Assembly (NCBI RefSeq): GCF_000224145.3 | Contig: NW_004190496.2 | Span: 429,389-493,388, forward strand | Reading direction: 5' to 3' | Source of the DNA: Ciona intestinalis | Lineage: Eukaryota; Chordata; Ascidiacea; Phlebobranchia; Cionidae | DNA length: 64,000 bases | Shown: piece by piece, positions 1 to 13,100 of the stretch | How positions within the stretch are numbered: the first letter of the stretch is position 1 | How the letters are laid out: every line of letters starts with the position of its first letter | The notes under the pieces: generated by a model | Told to the model about the DNA's origin: nothing | Seen by the model: the letters and a program-made list of their open reading frames with translations, nothing else | Database searches by the model: none | Program-made: the position numbers and the translations under genes

Positions 1-1295
1 AAATGTAAAGACAGCCATTAGGACGACAATAGTATAAAGTGAGCGTTATTGTTTTCTCCGATTTAAGACGCATTGTTTGGCTCTCACCCTTAATTTTCTC
101 CGCGCCCCTTTCATGACTTGATCCGAAAAATTGGCGCGTTTAGAAAATGCTGTCGATTCTTACGTGCGAATGGCTCTGAATTACAAAACAGATTTAATGC
201 TCGCGTAATCTCGCTTGGCAGGTGGGCGGTTTAAACTTTGACGGAATCGTTTAATTACAAATATCGACATCCTTTTCAAGCAGTTTAAACTTTTAGTTCT
301 TTTTTTGTGTTTCTCAGTGTCCATATATGCGGGGCAACCGATTATCAAAATGGCGAACAAGTTTTTTTCTCCTCGATCGAATGTTTACCACTCGTGAATC
401 AGGATGTTTAAATATGCGACGCAGAATCACCCGGGTCAGATAACCTCATACAAAGTCTTATCGTCATACAGAAAGAAATTGCGAAATGTAACGTCAGCTC
501 AAAAATCGAAAGTAATCCGCTATTTCTTTCACCTGTCCGTAAAACAATACAGTCTTTCTATTGGCGCTCGCCCGTGACTAAAAGTCCTGTCTTCTCCATT
601 CATTAACGCGCCGTTCGTTTGTTGGAGGTTCCTGATTCGAAACTCGCCCGGCGTCTTAAACATCGTAGTTTGGTTAATCACATTTCACCAGTTCAAACAT
701 TTCCATCGGAGCAATGAAAAAACCATGTTCGGATCGTGGCGGGGGTGCGGGTCCCCAGGCTTGCTGGAGTGATATGAAACGAAAAGTCAGGCAGAACTAT
801 ATCTGGCTCGTGTCAAACTTTTAGGACAAGGTTTCTCACGCTAGATGTCGGCTATAGACGAAGGCAGGCCGTCAACAAAACAACATACATCCTTGTCCTC
901 AACGGGAAAGGGTAGCAGAGATTAGCTTCAAGAAATATAAACAGTTTTTGCAACTGATAACTTTTATTATATGTTTACATTAATTTGAAAATATTGTTGT
1001 TTTAGTTTAGACCACAGGGTTAGGCCATCGCCAAACGACCTTGTTAAAGAGACTTGATATTACTGGATTACCGCGAGATTTTCTTGTGGGAAAACCTTGT
1101 AAGTATTTAATGTGTTTTCTAAAGTTGGGCATTTTGATTTGACTTGTTGAAAAATTATACAACGTTTATACAAACTGTTGCAATACTTTGTGGAGCTTTT
1201 TTTCTCAATTATTTTACTTGACGCGTTTAAAATAAGTTTATACAAAAAGTTATGTAAGGCTATGTTTGAATTGAAACAACGCGTTATAAAATATT

Positions 1296-1491
1296 GTAGG
1301 GTGAGGGAAGATGGGAGACCTTTAGCACAGAATAACCAAATATCCCGATCGTGTTTTAAATTTTTAACAATGGTCTATTGGAGTCGTGAGGATACGTTTT
1401 TATAATTCCTTGAATATTCTTTTGTTTACTGGCAAATGGGACGAGAAAATATAATAAATAGGTGTCCCGTTTTTCCCACACCCTACTATAT
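1296..1491 (-). repeat. Family A MITE, full length
   Basis: Family A is the dominant repeat of the window. In forward orientation it opens with GGGGAAGATGGGACACC and closes with GGTGTCCCATCTTCCCC, so its ends are inverted copies of each other. The body is ~190 bp and contains a TAGTAAACAAAG block and a TTGTTAATTGTTTAAAACAC block. It has no coding capacity and its outer end is usually CCTACTATA, so it behaves as a MITE. It resembles the Cimi-type MITEs I recall from Ciona. This copy lies in reverse orientation. Confidence 0.85.
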
Positions 1492-2609
1492 ATTTTTAAA
1501 TGTAAATTTTCCGTTTCAGATTGTTGTAAACATTCAGAAACTCTGTTATTCGTTTTGACACATCATCATCACAGGTGAGTTTACTAATAGAATCAAGTAA
1601 TGGACGTCGCGTGTTGGGACGACAAACCCAACAATTTTCGCTCACCTTGTTTTCCGAAAATGTCCTTTGTCGGTCGCTGCCTGCTTTGTAAAAAACACTT
1701 TTACAAAGACGCCAAATTTGGAAAAATCTCTATAAGTAGACATAAGTAGACCGTATTCCAGTAAAGACGCGTCGTCCGCAAAATAAGGGTTTCGGATCCC
1801 CCCGCTTCCCTTGAAAACTTTGTTCGTCAGGCTAAAAATAGAATCAAACTATTTGGGGTGGCAACACTGCAATTACAAATTCCTTACGTGGTGGGGTGCA
1901 ACACCGGAGTATAAATCGCACCTACGAGGTAATCCAGTTACCGGGAGAGTTATGGGATAAGATGGCTGCCCAACCCAAGTCGTAATCCGCAGTCATTTGA
2001 CGGCGACTACGGCCTCGTGCTTGCCATGGTTGATGGGAAGCTACAAAGGCGATACAACTAAGAATTCGTCGAAGAAAAGACTGTGATGATACAGGAGGTG
2101 TAATTACGACCAAACACGCCCTTTGCAATTGCTGAGGATTCGGTTTGTTATTCACTTCATGTCTACCGACACCGTGTGACCTGGTCTGTTGACAGAATTC
2201 AAACATTTCTTTTAAAATTATCACTTTTTTTCGCCTTACGTGTTCTACGTGACGCACGATGGCTATGTTTTTATGAAACTTCTTATAAGTTTTAGCGCCC
2301 ACGTTTGTTTACGTAGGGATTTATCTGAAAAAAGCAAATTAAAATCGAGACGGGCGTTTTCCACCCTCGTGAAATTGGGGACTGACCAACAGGGCAAGTT
2401 ATTAAACCATAAATTAAACCCAGGATATTATATCGTTATTCTAGTTTGATTAGTTACCGATCACGAGTTGCGACGAGCCGTTAAGTACATGAAGCGAAAA
2501 TTACTCTACCGTAACAAAATATTCACACGGCTCAAGATATACGACAAGTCGGATCGAATTAACTTCGGAACTCGTTTAAAATTCGAACCGTCATAAAAAT
2601 AGCATCTCG

Positions 2610-2617
2610 TGACGTCA
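2610..2617. promoter_or_regulatory. Perfect CRE palindrome TGACGTCA
   Basis: The sequence shows the full CREB/ATF consensus palindrome 2.1 kb upstream of the PTH-like start codon. An 8-bp site can occur by chance, so function is only a suggestion. Confidence 0.35.
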
Positions 2618-3305
2618 CGGAAGCAGTTTGAGCCGTATTTTATCTAACTGCGACATTTTTGTCCTAATTTTAGTTCGAAATCAGTTGTGTGTCCGTGTTA
2701 GATATCATTGTTACATCACACTAGCTCTTATGTGCTGTTGACAGCAGAAATCCCAATGATTAAAGCACCGATAGCAATGTTCAAGTAGATCCGAGTACTT
2801 ATCACAGCGCATGTGTTATATTTAGACGCGCGATATTCTATCAATTGTTTAAATTAAAGTGGTCGGTTTTCTAATTCGAGATGATCACTTGACGATCTTT
2901 GCCAGATCGATTTGTGCGGCAAACAACAAGTGTGGTTTAATTTTAAAGTACACGGTGTTATAATTAAATGGCGCGGTTTGTTTTGAAGTAAGCAACATTT
3001 TCAGTAATTAGATTTGGCAACATTCTCAATAAAAATATTATTTTAGAGGGTGATTGAATACCCCTGTTTTTGGAGAATTCTGTTTGGGAGAATACCTTTA
3101 TTTATTGATGAGAAAAAAACAAAAGTAGGAGAAAACATAACAGCCCGCTATAAATACGTCGTTACGTCACGACTGTTAAACAAAACAAAGCTTTATTTTC
3201 TCCAATCAATTTGTAAACACGCAAACCTTTATCAACCCTTTAAACGTTCATATAAATTGATAAGGGTTACTGATGCCGCGGACGATGTTTTCCAATATTC
3301 TTATG

Positions 3306-3500
3306 GTTAGTAAGTTAGGGGAAGATGGGACACCTTTTTATTCTATTTACTCGTCACATTTGGTAGTAAACAAGCAATATTCAAAGAATTATAAAACCCT
3401 ATCCTCACGGCTTCCATAGACCGTTGTTAATTGCTTAAAACAAGATCAATATATTTGGTACCATGTGCTAAAGGTGTCCCACCTCATACCCCACGGTACT
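3306..3500 (+). repeat. Family A MITE, full length
   Basis: Both terminal inverted repeats are present. The copy is in forward orientation. Confidence 0.85.
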
Positions 3501-4040
3501 CGTTTTACACTTAATGTAATTTTGGTTTATAGTTCAGATCGAAATTTTAATTCTAAAATCGTTAAAAAGAAATGTTCTTAAAGAGAAAATAAAACTAATA
3601 TTTCATTTGCGAGGAAAACGAAGATCCCGCGTCGCCTGTGACGTAGATCGGCTTGTGTGTCTGATGACGTAGGTTAAATCGGATGGAAGGAAGCGACATA
3701 TATGACTATAAAGGGTCGTATTGAAACTTCCTCTCCAACTAAAACATTCCAATCTCGTAGAGGCGAAATTTAGTTACGAGCTAATGCATCGAGAAGGGAT
3801 AGTTTATTTAAAACGACACTTTGTGGCAGTTTTATAACGCTGCAGTGACGCTTTAGGAACCAGGATTAGCGTAAATTAGGAATGAATGCGCATGCTTTTA
3901 ACAACCGCAACAACGATGGCTTCTTTGTAAAGTTCACTTGTGGGTCTTTGGGGAGTAATGGCAGCAGAAACAAGCAAGCGATTAACTTTTTTACGGGTCA
4001 GTGATTTCACCAACGAAGACAGTTTTCGCAGCATTATCTG

Positions 4041-4048
4041 TGACGTCA
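4041..4048. promoter_or_regulatory. Second perfect CRE palindrome TGACGTCA
   Basis: It lies 706 bases upstream of the ATG at 4754. With the site at 2610 it makes two identical palindromes in the upstream region of one gene. Confidence 0.35.
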
Positions 4049-4689
4049 CGCCATAAAATGAACGCATTACGTATATCAGTCGTAACTGTCTCATCTGCCC
4101 TATTGTTCGTGTAGGGCACTGCTTACACAAGGCTAAACAACAAAAAACATTACCCGTTGCCTAACTGGTAAATATGAAATGTTCATTCTATAATTTTTGC
4201 AATATTTGGTGGTTTAATTGCGCATGGCATTTTTTACTAAAACAATAACAATTTATCGTGTTTTTTTAAATTCAATTCGAAAGTCAAAATAAAATACCTC
4301 GTTAAAGCAGACCTAGGTATTAAAAAGGCTATAAAATGAACACAACAAGTCTGTATTTTGGCAAGACCGAGAAATTTCCCAGCGAAACTTCATCACGCTT
4401 GTTTTTCGATGAAAAAAAGGTTTTTAGCGTTAGGAGAAAAAGGGGCTGCTTATAAAAACCGCTGCCGACTAGATCCAATGAAACAGGATTGCTGTGGCAA
4501 AGCTCGTAAATCCAGCTTTATATGTGGGCTGTTTGATATTGGTTTTGCGCATATTTTCCCAGCAGTTTAGCCGCACAATATCAGTTTTATGGCCGGTGTC
4601 AGCACGGTTTCGTTTTCATAGATTTCACCAGCACGTTGTTTTGTAGTTTTAGGTCTTACCTTATTATCTGGTTGCTAATTTATTTGTAA

Positions 4690-4704
4690 ACTTTAATTTT
4701 ACAG
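4690..4704 (+). promoter_or_regulatory. Possible 3' splice or trans-splice acceptor upstream of the PTH-like ATG
   Basis: A pyrimidine-rich tract ends in TTTTACAG at 4704, 49 bases before the start codon. It could end an intron in the 5' untranslated region or accept a spliced leader, which is common in tunicates. No transcript data are available. Confidence 0.4.
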
Positions 4705-4753
4705 AATTTCGTATTAGTTAACGTTTAAAAACTGCTTTTTCTGACCACGCAGT

Positions 4754-5571
4754 ATGAATCTTTCAAAAGTGATCATTTTGTTCGTTAGTCTGATGAGCGG
4801 GATTGCCATGGTGGCATCGTATGCTATACCGGATCGCGAGGAACCAAGTGAGCACAAAATCAGGTACTTTCAAACTTCTATATATTTATATACGGTATGA
4901 ATTATAAGAGTCATTGGACCTAAAAGTAGGTAACATTACGAAATTTAGTATTTCTTCAAATATAATTTTTCTAGCGTTTTTTTAAACGGCATCTCTCGCA
5001 TAATGGGACTAACTTTGCGCAATTTAAGCCAAATTCTGTTAGCAACTTTGTTTAGGCTTTTAGAAATTATTTTTCTTTAATATTTTTTTATTTTTACAGC
5101 AAGCGCTCCTCCACCGCCGACCACAGCATCAATGAAAACCAGAGCCGACAACAAACGAGATTCAACCGACAATTATTCATGGCAAGGCTTATGCAGTCTG
5201 TTGACACGAGCGGAGAGCGACCCGATATCACACCGTCGATGTTTGGTTCATCTACGACGACAACGAAGCTTCGAAGCGCGCCTGAGAGCGGCAGCGGTCG
5301 AGGTCGAGGCCGAAAACACCGAAAGATGAGGCGACGAAACCGAGGTGGTCGCAAGAGGAACAGGAACGGTAAGAGGTCAAGAAAGGGAAGACGCCATCCG
5401 CGATCCATCGAAGACTCCATCGCTATGCTGATGGAAAGTGCTTATGGAGATGAAATTCTAAACGCGATTGCAGCGATTGTTGAACCAGCTGGGAATCTAT
5501 CTGGGGAAGTTGCCATCGCATCGAAGATCGTCCAGAAAACGGCGAGGAAATGTGAGTGCAAATCCGGCTAA
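4754..5571 (+). CDS. Candidate parathyroid hormone/PTHrP-like secreted peptide precursor
   Basis: Two exons, 4754-4863 and 5100-5571, give 193 residues. Residues 1-24 are a signal peptide (hydrophobic core IILFVSLMSGIAMV). A short propeptide ends in Lys38-Arg39. From Ser41 an ungapped comparison with PTH/PTHrP pairs Arg60 with the family's Arg20, Phe63 with Trp/Phe23, Met64 with Leu24, Arg66 with Lys26, Met68 with Leu28, Gln69 with Gln29 and Val71 with Val31. Near the front, Ala43-Asp44-His45 pairs with Ser-Glu-His of PTHrP and Asn50 with Asn10. Residues 104-138 are almost all Arg/Lys/Gly, like the basic nuclear-targeting stretch of PTHrP. The C-terminus (KCECKSG) has two cysteines. The intron falls just before Lys-Arg, as in vertebrate PTH-family genes. 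I see a secreted basic propeptide; the PTH identity is an inference from a short motif. It could be an unrelated tunicate peptide. Confidence 0.6.
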
Positions 5572-7069
5572 ATGAGGGATGTCGATATTTAACTTTATAT
5601 TCTGCATGTGTACGGTTGTAAGCCAAGTACTGCATCGGCACGTAGCATGCTATTCGGCATTAACAAAACTTCGGGCCGCGAAAGTGCGCCAACTTCATAT
5701 CATTTATTTTTTTAAAAACAATGTTCTAACTAAAGAGCATTCTCTTAAACTTAACCTGGGAATACTTAACGACAATCGATGCTTGCTGCATGATTATAGT
5801 ATTATGTTACATTGTAGTTCTTTTTGTGACGATTTCAAGGCATCTGTTTCTACACCTGCCAGAACGCATGTGTTTTTGACATTTTTCCATTATGTTTTGA
5901 GTGACTGGCATTCGCCAGTAAGCGTTTACTGTGATTATATTATCGCTTGTTTTATAGAGATTGGTTGTTACCTTTTTATAGATAGTTGCATGTTTCTTTC
6001 AACGTACTTCTGACACTTTTCGTGACGAAAAAGCATGACTTTTGCTTCTCTTTTGTTCCAAGTTACTTCTTATATTTATTGCATGTGTTACTATACACGA
6101 CAACGCTTTATTTAGCGGCGATTGACATCGCGACAATCTTTCTTTATTCTTGTAAATAGTAAAACTGTATGCTTGTTACTGCATGGTGAATATGCACGAC
6201 AATTTTATTTAGCATGTTGATTTCTCCCTTTGCGAAAAAAATCCGATTCTCTTCTCCATTTTCTTTGCATATATTCACTGAATGTCATAATATTGAAGTA
6301 AAACTTAACTTTTCTGACATCTGGATTTCGCTTAACCGCATTGCCCACGAAATACAATAAGAAACCGGCTCATAAACTCAAATACCAAATTCTATTCCAG
6401 GAAATTCGAAGTGGATTTTACTGCCAATAGTTCAGTCCCCATGATCTACAGACGAACTGTGAGAGCCGCTAAAACCATGTAGCTTTGCTTCTTCAGCTTA
6501 TAGGATCTGTATACATAACACTGTGCATTGGGCTTGCCTTTATTCAGCAGCGACGTCCCGCAGCAAAACTAGCGATCGAGGGAGTTTATATTACTTTCAT
6601 TATTATCGAAACATTCAATAAGAACCTAGCTATATATTTCCAGTTTTGGACACATTGAATTTCTGAAGATATAATATTAAAAAATACTTTACATCAAAAG
6701 CTGCTTGGCACAAAATAATTGCCTATTATTATTTGTAGTATTTATAATTTTATCGTGCCCATTATTTATTACGTTTATCATTTTTAGTATAGGAGTTGTA
6801 AAAACATTTTAAAATAACCGCGAAATACTGCTTGCGTGTATAATTTACGCACACATTTGTCCTTATACCTTCAAAAGTTACAGCTTATAGCATGTTTTTT
6901 ACTTTTTAAATGCTTGTGCGGGGTATTGATGTGCTTTTATTTTATTCCTGTTTTGTTTTCCTGCTTCAGCGCTTCTTTTGCAGCAACATATTTATTTCCT
7001 TCCACTGTAACTTTTGCAAATAAATTTAAAAAAGCATTTTCTGTTTTGAAAGTGTCGTACAACTTGTTG

Positions 7070-7256
7070 TAGGATGGGAAAGATGGGACACCTTTTTATT
7101 TTATTTACTCGACCCATTTGGTAGTAAACAAAAAAACGTTTAATGAATTATAAAAACCGTATCGTCAAGACTCCTATATACCGTTGTTTGTTGTTTATAA
7201 CACGGTCAAGATATTTAGATATTGTATGCTAAAGATGTCCCGTCTTCCCCACCATA
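7070..7256 (+). repeat. Family A MITE, full length
   Basis: Forward orientation. The left end reads GGGAAAGATGGGACACC and the right end GATGTCCCGTCTTCCCC. Confidence 0.85.
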
Positions 7257-8384
7257 TGCCCAGTAGCTTACATGTCATAAAAGGATCAAACTGAGCAAGT
7301 TATTTTAAGTTGAAGTGAAACGTAATCCTTTTATTTGGGTTTAAAGTCGATATAATGCAGATACAAATATGCATTAGTGATTTATTTTTAAACTACTTCA
7401 CGCTGTGATTCCCTAATCTAAGTATTCGAAAATCGATTGAACTGGTTTAATTGTAGTGTTGACATTTGACCGGGCAAAAAATTACGTAACTAGTTAAATT
7501 TTTAATTAACCATCGGTAAGCTGGTAATATTAAACCTTGGCCTGTTGTTTGTAAATGGTGTTTCAGCTAGCGGAAAACAAGTGACGTAAGTTTTGTGTGT
7601 GGTGGATACAAAACAAACAACCCTTGGAGAAAAGAATCGAAAATAAACAAACAACTTCGACATAATGTATTCACTACCTTTATAACTATGGTTAGTTGTT
7701 TAATATTAACTTATCGTTCTGCTATTGTCTGATATCGAAACAATACTTTTTTTAGGCAGTAAAAATGTCATTTGGATCCAGGATACATTAAAGTAAAATT
7801 GCGGGCTAAGGTAGAATAGCGATAGCACCGGATTTCTATGTTTCCTAATCATGTTTTCAGCCATCGTTTTTACGGAGTCTCGGGGGTATATGGCTCTTAC
7901 GGGAGGAGAAAAATGAATGAAAACGTGTCCCATCTTACCCCGCTCGACTATATAACTCAAATTGGCGAATTCAGCAAAAAAATATGTTTTTTTTGTGATG
8001 GCTTGTTTACAAAAGCCCATAATAAATCACTTGTTCGTAATCCTATTTTGACAATCTCTGTTTACCTCTGTTGATATCAACGCCAACGGAAATGGAATTG
8101 GACACGTTTCAGCGAACCTGTATTGCGAATTAAGATTCTCTTGTCTGACAATCTGTAACAATGATAATGTGATATCGTCAAGCCAAAGCCGGGAAGGCGT
8201 GAATAATTGTATATCTAACTTTTTGCAATGAACCGAGTCTTGGGCAGGAAATAACTGTTTACATAAAATAGAGATCATTTTTACACGGGACACGAGCTGC
8301 TACATTTTTTTGCCAATTGTAAATAAAGTATCAAAATTTATAGTTTAAAACAGTTCAGCTGCCATTGAATTTTGGTCACTATTG

Positions 8385-8611
8385 AGTAGTGGTATAACAG
8401 ATTCCCTTATATGGGTGTACGTGTCCTTTTGCAAGACACTGAACGGCAATTTCTTCAGCCCAGTGGTCACTAATGGGTTGTCCAAATTGCCAGCAATATT
8501 CAAAAAGTTACATACTTTGTAACTCGTAAGCTGGAGGTGTATGAAACAGAACATCCGTGGTGTAACGACTGTTGTTGCCCTGCCACGCGAGGGTCAAGCA
8601 AGTTACATTCA
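8385..8611 (+). repeat. Composite SINE, body plus family B tail unit
   Basis: The body contains TGTCCTTTTGCAAGACAC and CCCAGTGGTCACTAATGGG. It runs into one family B unit, a ~110 bp block reading roughly: AAAGTTACATACNTGGTAACTC, then GGTGTATGAAACAGAACACC, then GTTATAACGACTGTCGTT, then GCGAGGATAAATAAGTTACAT. Related body-plus-tail copies recur across the window, so body and tail form one composite element. Confidence 0.75.
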
Positions 8612-8873
8612 TTTATTTATTCGCTCTTTGTGCGTTATATAAGTTGTGTCATATCATAATACCACAGTCTATGTGAGGTAAAGGAAACAAAAACATCCGA
8701 AAGCTGAATCCGAATTCTTCTTTCGAAAGCGATTGTTTTTCAACGGTAAAAAAATAAATTCACACAAAAGTATTTGGAAATGAAATTGAACAGACGACTG
8801 ACAATTGTCACTTTGTGTCACGGGATGGAACATGCTATGGTTGGAAAGCGTTGTCAACTAATATTCATTTGTG

Positions 8874-9084
8874 GTGTAGTCGGTCGGGGAAAGATGGTCC
8901 GTATGTCATAAATCAGCTTGGGGTAAAGTGGTATATATTTTTATTCACTTTCTTCGTTCCATTTAGTAGTTAGCAAAGAAACTTCAAAAAATTATAAAAT
9001 CCCACGAGTGTTGTTAATTGTTTATAACACGATTAGAGATACGATACATTACGTGCTAACGGTATCCATTACCCCCACAATGCT
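8874..9084 (+). repeat. Family A MITE, diverged
   Basis: Forward orientation. Both ends are recognisable, but the left terminal repeat carries a ~25 bp insertion. Confidence 0.65.
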
Positions 9085-9831
9085 CTATACACGTGACTCT
9101 CAAACGTTTTCGCTATTATTGGCCTTGAAATAACACGCAACATTAAAAAGTGCAATCGTGATTTTGAACACTAACCACGCCACTACATTAAACAACGTTA
9201 GCTCTGTGGTGGCTCGTTTTGATTTAACTGCAAACACACATAAGAATTACGCAAACTTATATAAGTATACCCTTTGTTTGCATGCCAACCAAGCAAACAG
9301 ACGGTTACGTAATAGTTTTTTTCCTCTAGATAAATTTGAGTTATTATTAACAAAACACGTTAAAGGTGTGTATATAATTTATACACAATCATGAATCACT
9401 CGTATAGTTTTATTTTTATTTTATGTTCGTTGCTTCAGTATTATACGAACTGCGGCTTACGGGCGACGACAGCGGTTTTTTAACTTCGCTGTTTGCGACG
9501 GAAAATCAAACAGAGCACTTTGTTTGCAAAGGACAGGTCTATGCAGTGCGTTTTTCATTATGATTGCACTTAAGCCAAAATAAAGTTCAATCACTTACTT
9601 ATTAACACAGTGTACCTGTCGCAGATGTAGGACTATACGTAGTGACCTGTATTATATAACTAGTTAGTTTAAAATTATACGCGTCCATTGGCTCGAGTAG
9701 TTAAAGGTTTAGACAGATAAATGAGAATACTTTTGAGACCTGTTTGGTTATAGTTATAAAATACAGTTAACTTTACAAGATAAAGAAAAATTTTCATTTT
9801 TTTAAGTTTGACAATCGGTTAATCATATATA

Positions 9832-10024
9832 GTACTGTTCGGTAAGATGGGACATCATTAGCACATAATATCTAAATATTCTGATCGTGTATTAACCATT
9901 TAACAACGGTCTATGGGAGTCGTGAAGATACAGTTTCATAATTCTTTGAGTGATCTTTGTTTACTACCAATTTGGACGAAAAAATAGAATGAAAATATTT
10001 CCCATATTCCCCCGCTTTACTATA
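9832..10024 (-). repeat. Family A MITE, full length
   Basis: Reverse orientation. It ends only 80 bp upstream of the SLC5 start codon, so it may lie in the promoter or 5' untranslated region of that gene. Confidence 0.8.
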
Positions 10025-10103
10025 GTTATAAAATTACCTTCACCTTTATTAATACTTTTGTTAAATATTGGTTCGCTTTAGAGAATCGCGGTTGAAAATA
10101 AAT

Positions 10104-13100
10104 ATGGCTTCAACTGTGTTTGTGACCGAAGTTACCGGTACAACTGACACCACCGAACCACCTTTGCCAGAAGCAGGTTTGGAAGCGGCGGATATCGGAG
10201 TAATTGTTGCATATTTTGCTGTTATCTTAGCTGTGGGGATATGGGTAAGTTATATTTTATTTTTAAAGAGGAAGCGATTTGATTGAATGAATGTAACTTT
10301 CTCTATCCTCGCGTGAAAACGACACTCGTTATAACACGGATGTTCTGTTTTATATACGATATGTCCGCTTACGAGTTACCACGCATGTAACTTTGTGAGT
10401 GTGAGTTACTTTTGGTTTCAGCAATGAAAAATACCTTAACGAAAACGCTGTTGTTTTGTCAAAAATTTTGAAATTTTGAACAAATATTTCCTTTCCTTTA
10501 AGTTTTGTCCCCACTTTTTGCTGACACATGTTTTCGCGCCAATACTGTTGTTGTAATAGGGGAATCCCCATGTTTACAGGTTTCGATTTTTTTATTTACT
10601 TTAAAATGTTTCAGGGATATTGTAACACTTTATTTAATCTATTTCGTCATTACATTTGCTTTAACATAGTGGCCCCTAATGGGTCGTCTAAATTGTCAGC
10701 CATACGTTACAAAAATGAGTGCGACTGTCGTTGACCCGCTACGCGAAGATAAAGCAGGTATTATATTTCATTCCAATGTACCCGTTTAATCACCGTACAA
10801 AAAAGTCATTGCTATTTATGGACTTAAACTACAATTAATTCTGTCTAGGCGATGTGTCGGACGAACAGAAGCAACGTTAGCGGGTTCTTCCTTGCCGGTA
10901 GGGACATCACTTGGTTCCCGGTCGGCGCGTCACTTTTTAGCAGTAACATTGGCAGCGGGCATTTTGTAGGCCTTGCAGGAACAGGTGCGGCATCGGGTAT
11001 TGCCCAAGGATCTTTTGAATGGAACGTGAGTCGTATTTAGTTTAAATCAATTGAGGAATATTTATGTTGTAGTACTGTGGGGTAAGATGAGACACCTTTG
11101 AAACATACTATCCCAAACATCCTGATTAGGGTTTAAACAATTGAATTAACAACGTTCTATGGGATTTTTTTTTACCAAATGGCATGAGTAAATAAAATGA
11201 AACGGTGTCCCATCTAACACCAACATATATATATATTTATACAATTTTCTAGTTACAAAATATGATGTATTTTATTTGAGGTACCGCAACGTGGCATGGA
11301 AAATTTTGGCCAGAGTTACCCATCACCCCACCTTAGAATACTATATAAACCTTTTCGCTGCAGCAATCTAGCAATAAAAATGCGACTGTGTTACGTTAAT
11401 CATTTATTCGGTGTTCAAATATTTATGCAGCATTTCATTGCAGGCTGTCGTGACACTGCTTTTCCTCGGCTGGCTTTTTGCACCGGTCTACATCGCATCT
11501 GGTGTGGTAACGATGCCCGAATATCTGAGAGAAAGATTTGGAGGCCAACGGATCCGAATGTCTCTCTCCCTGCTCTCACTTATTCTCTACATCTTTACAA
11601 AAATATCGGTGAATTTTTTTAACGGATATTTTCATGTAACTGTGGGGTAAGGTAGAATAGCATTAGCACCAAAATCGCATATTTCCTAATTGTGTGTTTA
11701 AACAATTAACAACTCTTTTTTAGAGGTGTGCTGATACGGGTATATAATTCCGTAAATATTCTTTGTTTACTCCCAAGTTAGACAAGAAAGGAGAATTCCA
11801 TTGTTAGTTGTTAAAACACGAAGGGAAATAATAGATTTAGGTGCTAACTGTATCCATCTTACCCCAAATACTATATAACAATTATAATACGGTTAAGTTA
11901 TGGTTTTCTAAATACATTTCACATAAATGGCAGGCTGATCTTTTTGCTGGAGCAATATTCATCGAAGAAGCGCTTGGTTGGAACTTGTACTTGGCCATCT
12001 GTATATTGCTTGCTATCACAGCTTTGTACACTGTTACAGGAGGTCTTGCTGCAGTTATTTATACAGATACAGCTCAAACATTTATCATGTTGATCGGTGG
12101 TTTGGTCATGATGGGGCTATGTAAGTAGGAATGAATGCGGCTGGGAAATGTCATTTGTTAAACACGGGTGTTCTGCTTCATACAATTAGTGTCCAAATGG
12201 CCATGTATGTAACATTTTGCGCGATGTACAAAACTTGTTTTAATTCTTTTTTCTATGTGCCCCATGATAAACAAAAAGGCTGTATAAAACGTAAGCCAAG
12301 GCACTGTTAAACATCAGTGTTAAAATATGGGAGAACATGCGCCAATCAATTTTCACTACCATACTATGTCCCCTAGACATCGGTATACATGTGGTGTTAT
12401 ATATATTGTAAACTTCATCCGTCTTCTCTACAATTTGGAAACAACCAAACCATTTTTGTCGTACCTAATGTTTTTTAAATGTTTAAGAATGACTTTCGAA
12501 ATCACAATTGACTTTACATGCACGTCATACTCAAAGGTTAAAAAAACAACACAATGTTAAATATTAACTTTCATTGTAATTTTCCATCATTTACTCCGGT
12601 CAATGGAACCAGTGCGACTTACAAATATATTTAGTATATTATATATATTAACTTCAGAAAATATGCAAAAGTTTTTAAAAACTCTTAGTTTGATTTAAAG
12701 GTACCTTCAGATTAATTAGCAGTAAATTTATTTGAAATCCCAGTTTTTAAAAGTATTTCACACCAGCTATTTGTAAGAATACAATTAGTGGGATTTTCTT
12801 ACTAAACAGCAATTGCTCCGACCCAGGAGTCACTTAATGTATAAATTCTCATTCTTACAAAAAATCTTCACAAAGTTTAGTTATATACATGGTAACTCGT
12901 AAGCTTGCATGAGATGTATAAAACAGAACACCCCTGTTATAACGACTGTCGTTTTTCAGCTATGTGGGGATAAATCAAGTTACATTATATCTATAAAAGC
13001 GATTACAAACAGTTTTCAATTATTATATTTAAATCTTTGCAGCCTTTGATTACATTGGTGGCTACAATCAACTGGAACCCGAATATTTTGCTGCAATTCC

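Larger units (their letters stand above)
1..4753. other. Non-coding region upstream of the PTH-like gene
   Basis: I found no coding exon supported by both splice sites and protein similarity. The stretch holds two family A elements, two perfect TGACGTCA palindromes, and a possible untranslated exon around 1520-1575 that ends in CAG/GTGAGT. Open frames here are short and have no recognisable composition. It is the most likely location of regulatory sequence for the gene that starts at 4754. Confidence 0.6.
5572..10103. other. Non-coding region between the PTH-like gene and the SLC5 gene
   Basis: It begins with the 3' untranslated region of the PTH-like gene; no close AATAAA follows the stop. 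The rest holds three family A elements and one composite SINE. Open frames at 5579-6013, 6836-7072 and 9158-9394 show no family similarity and no flanking splice logic. I see no further gene. Confidence 0.6.

Noticed and set aside
5579-6013. 144-codon open frame just after the PTH-like gene
   Set aside because: AT-rich, hydrophobic-by-composition translation with no family similarity. It overlaps the probable 3' untranslated region.
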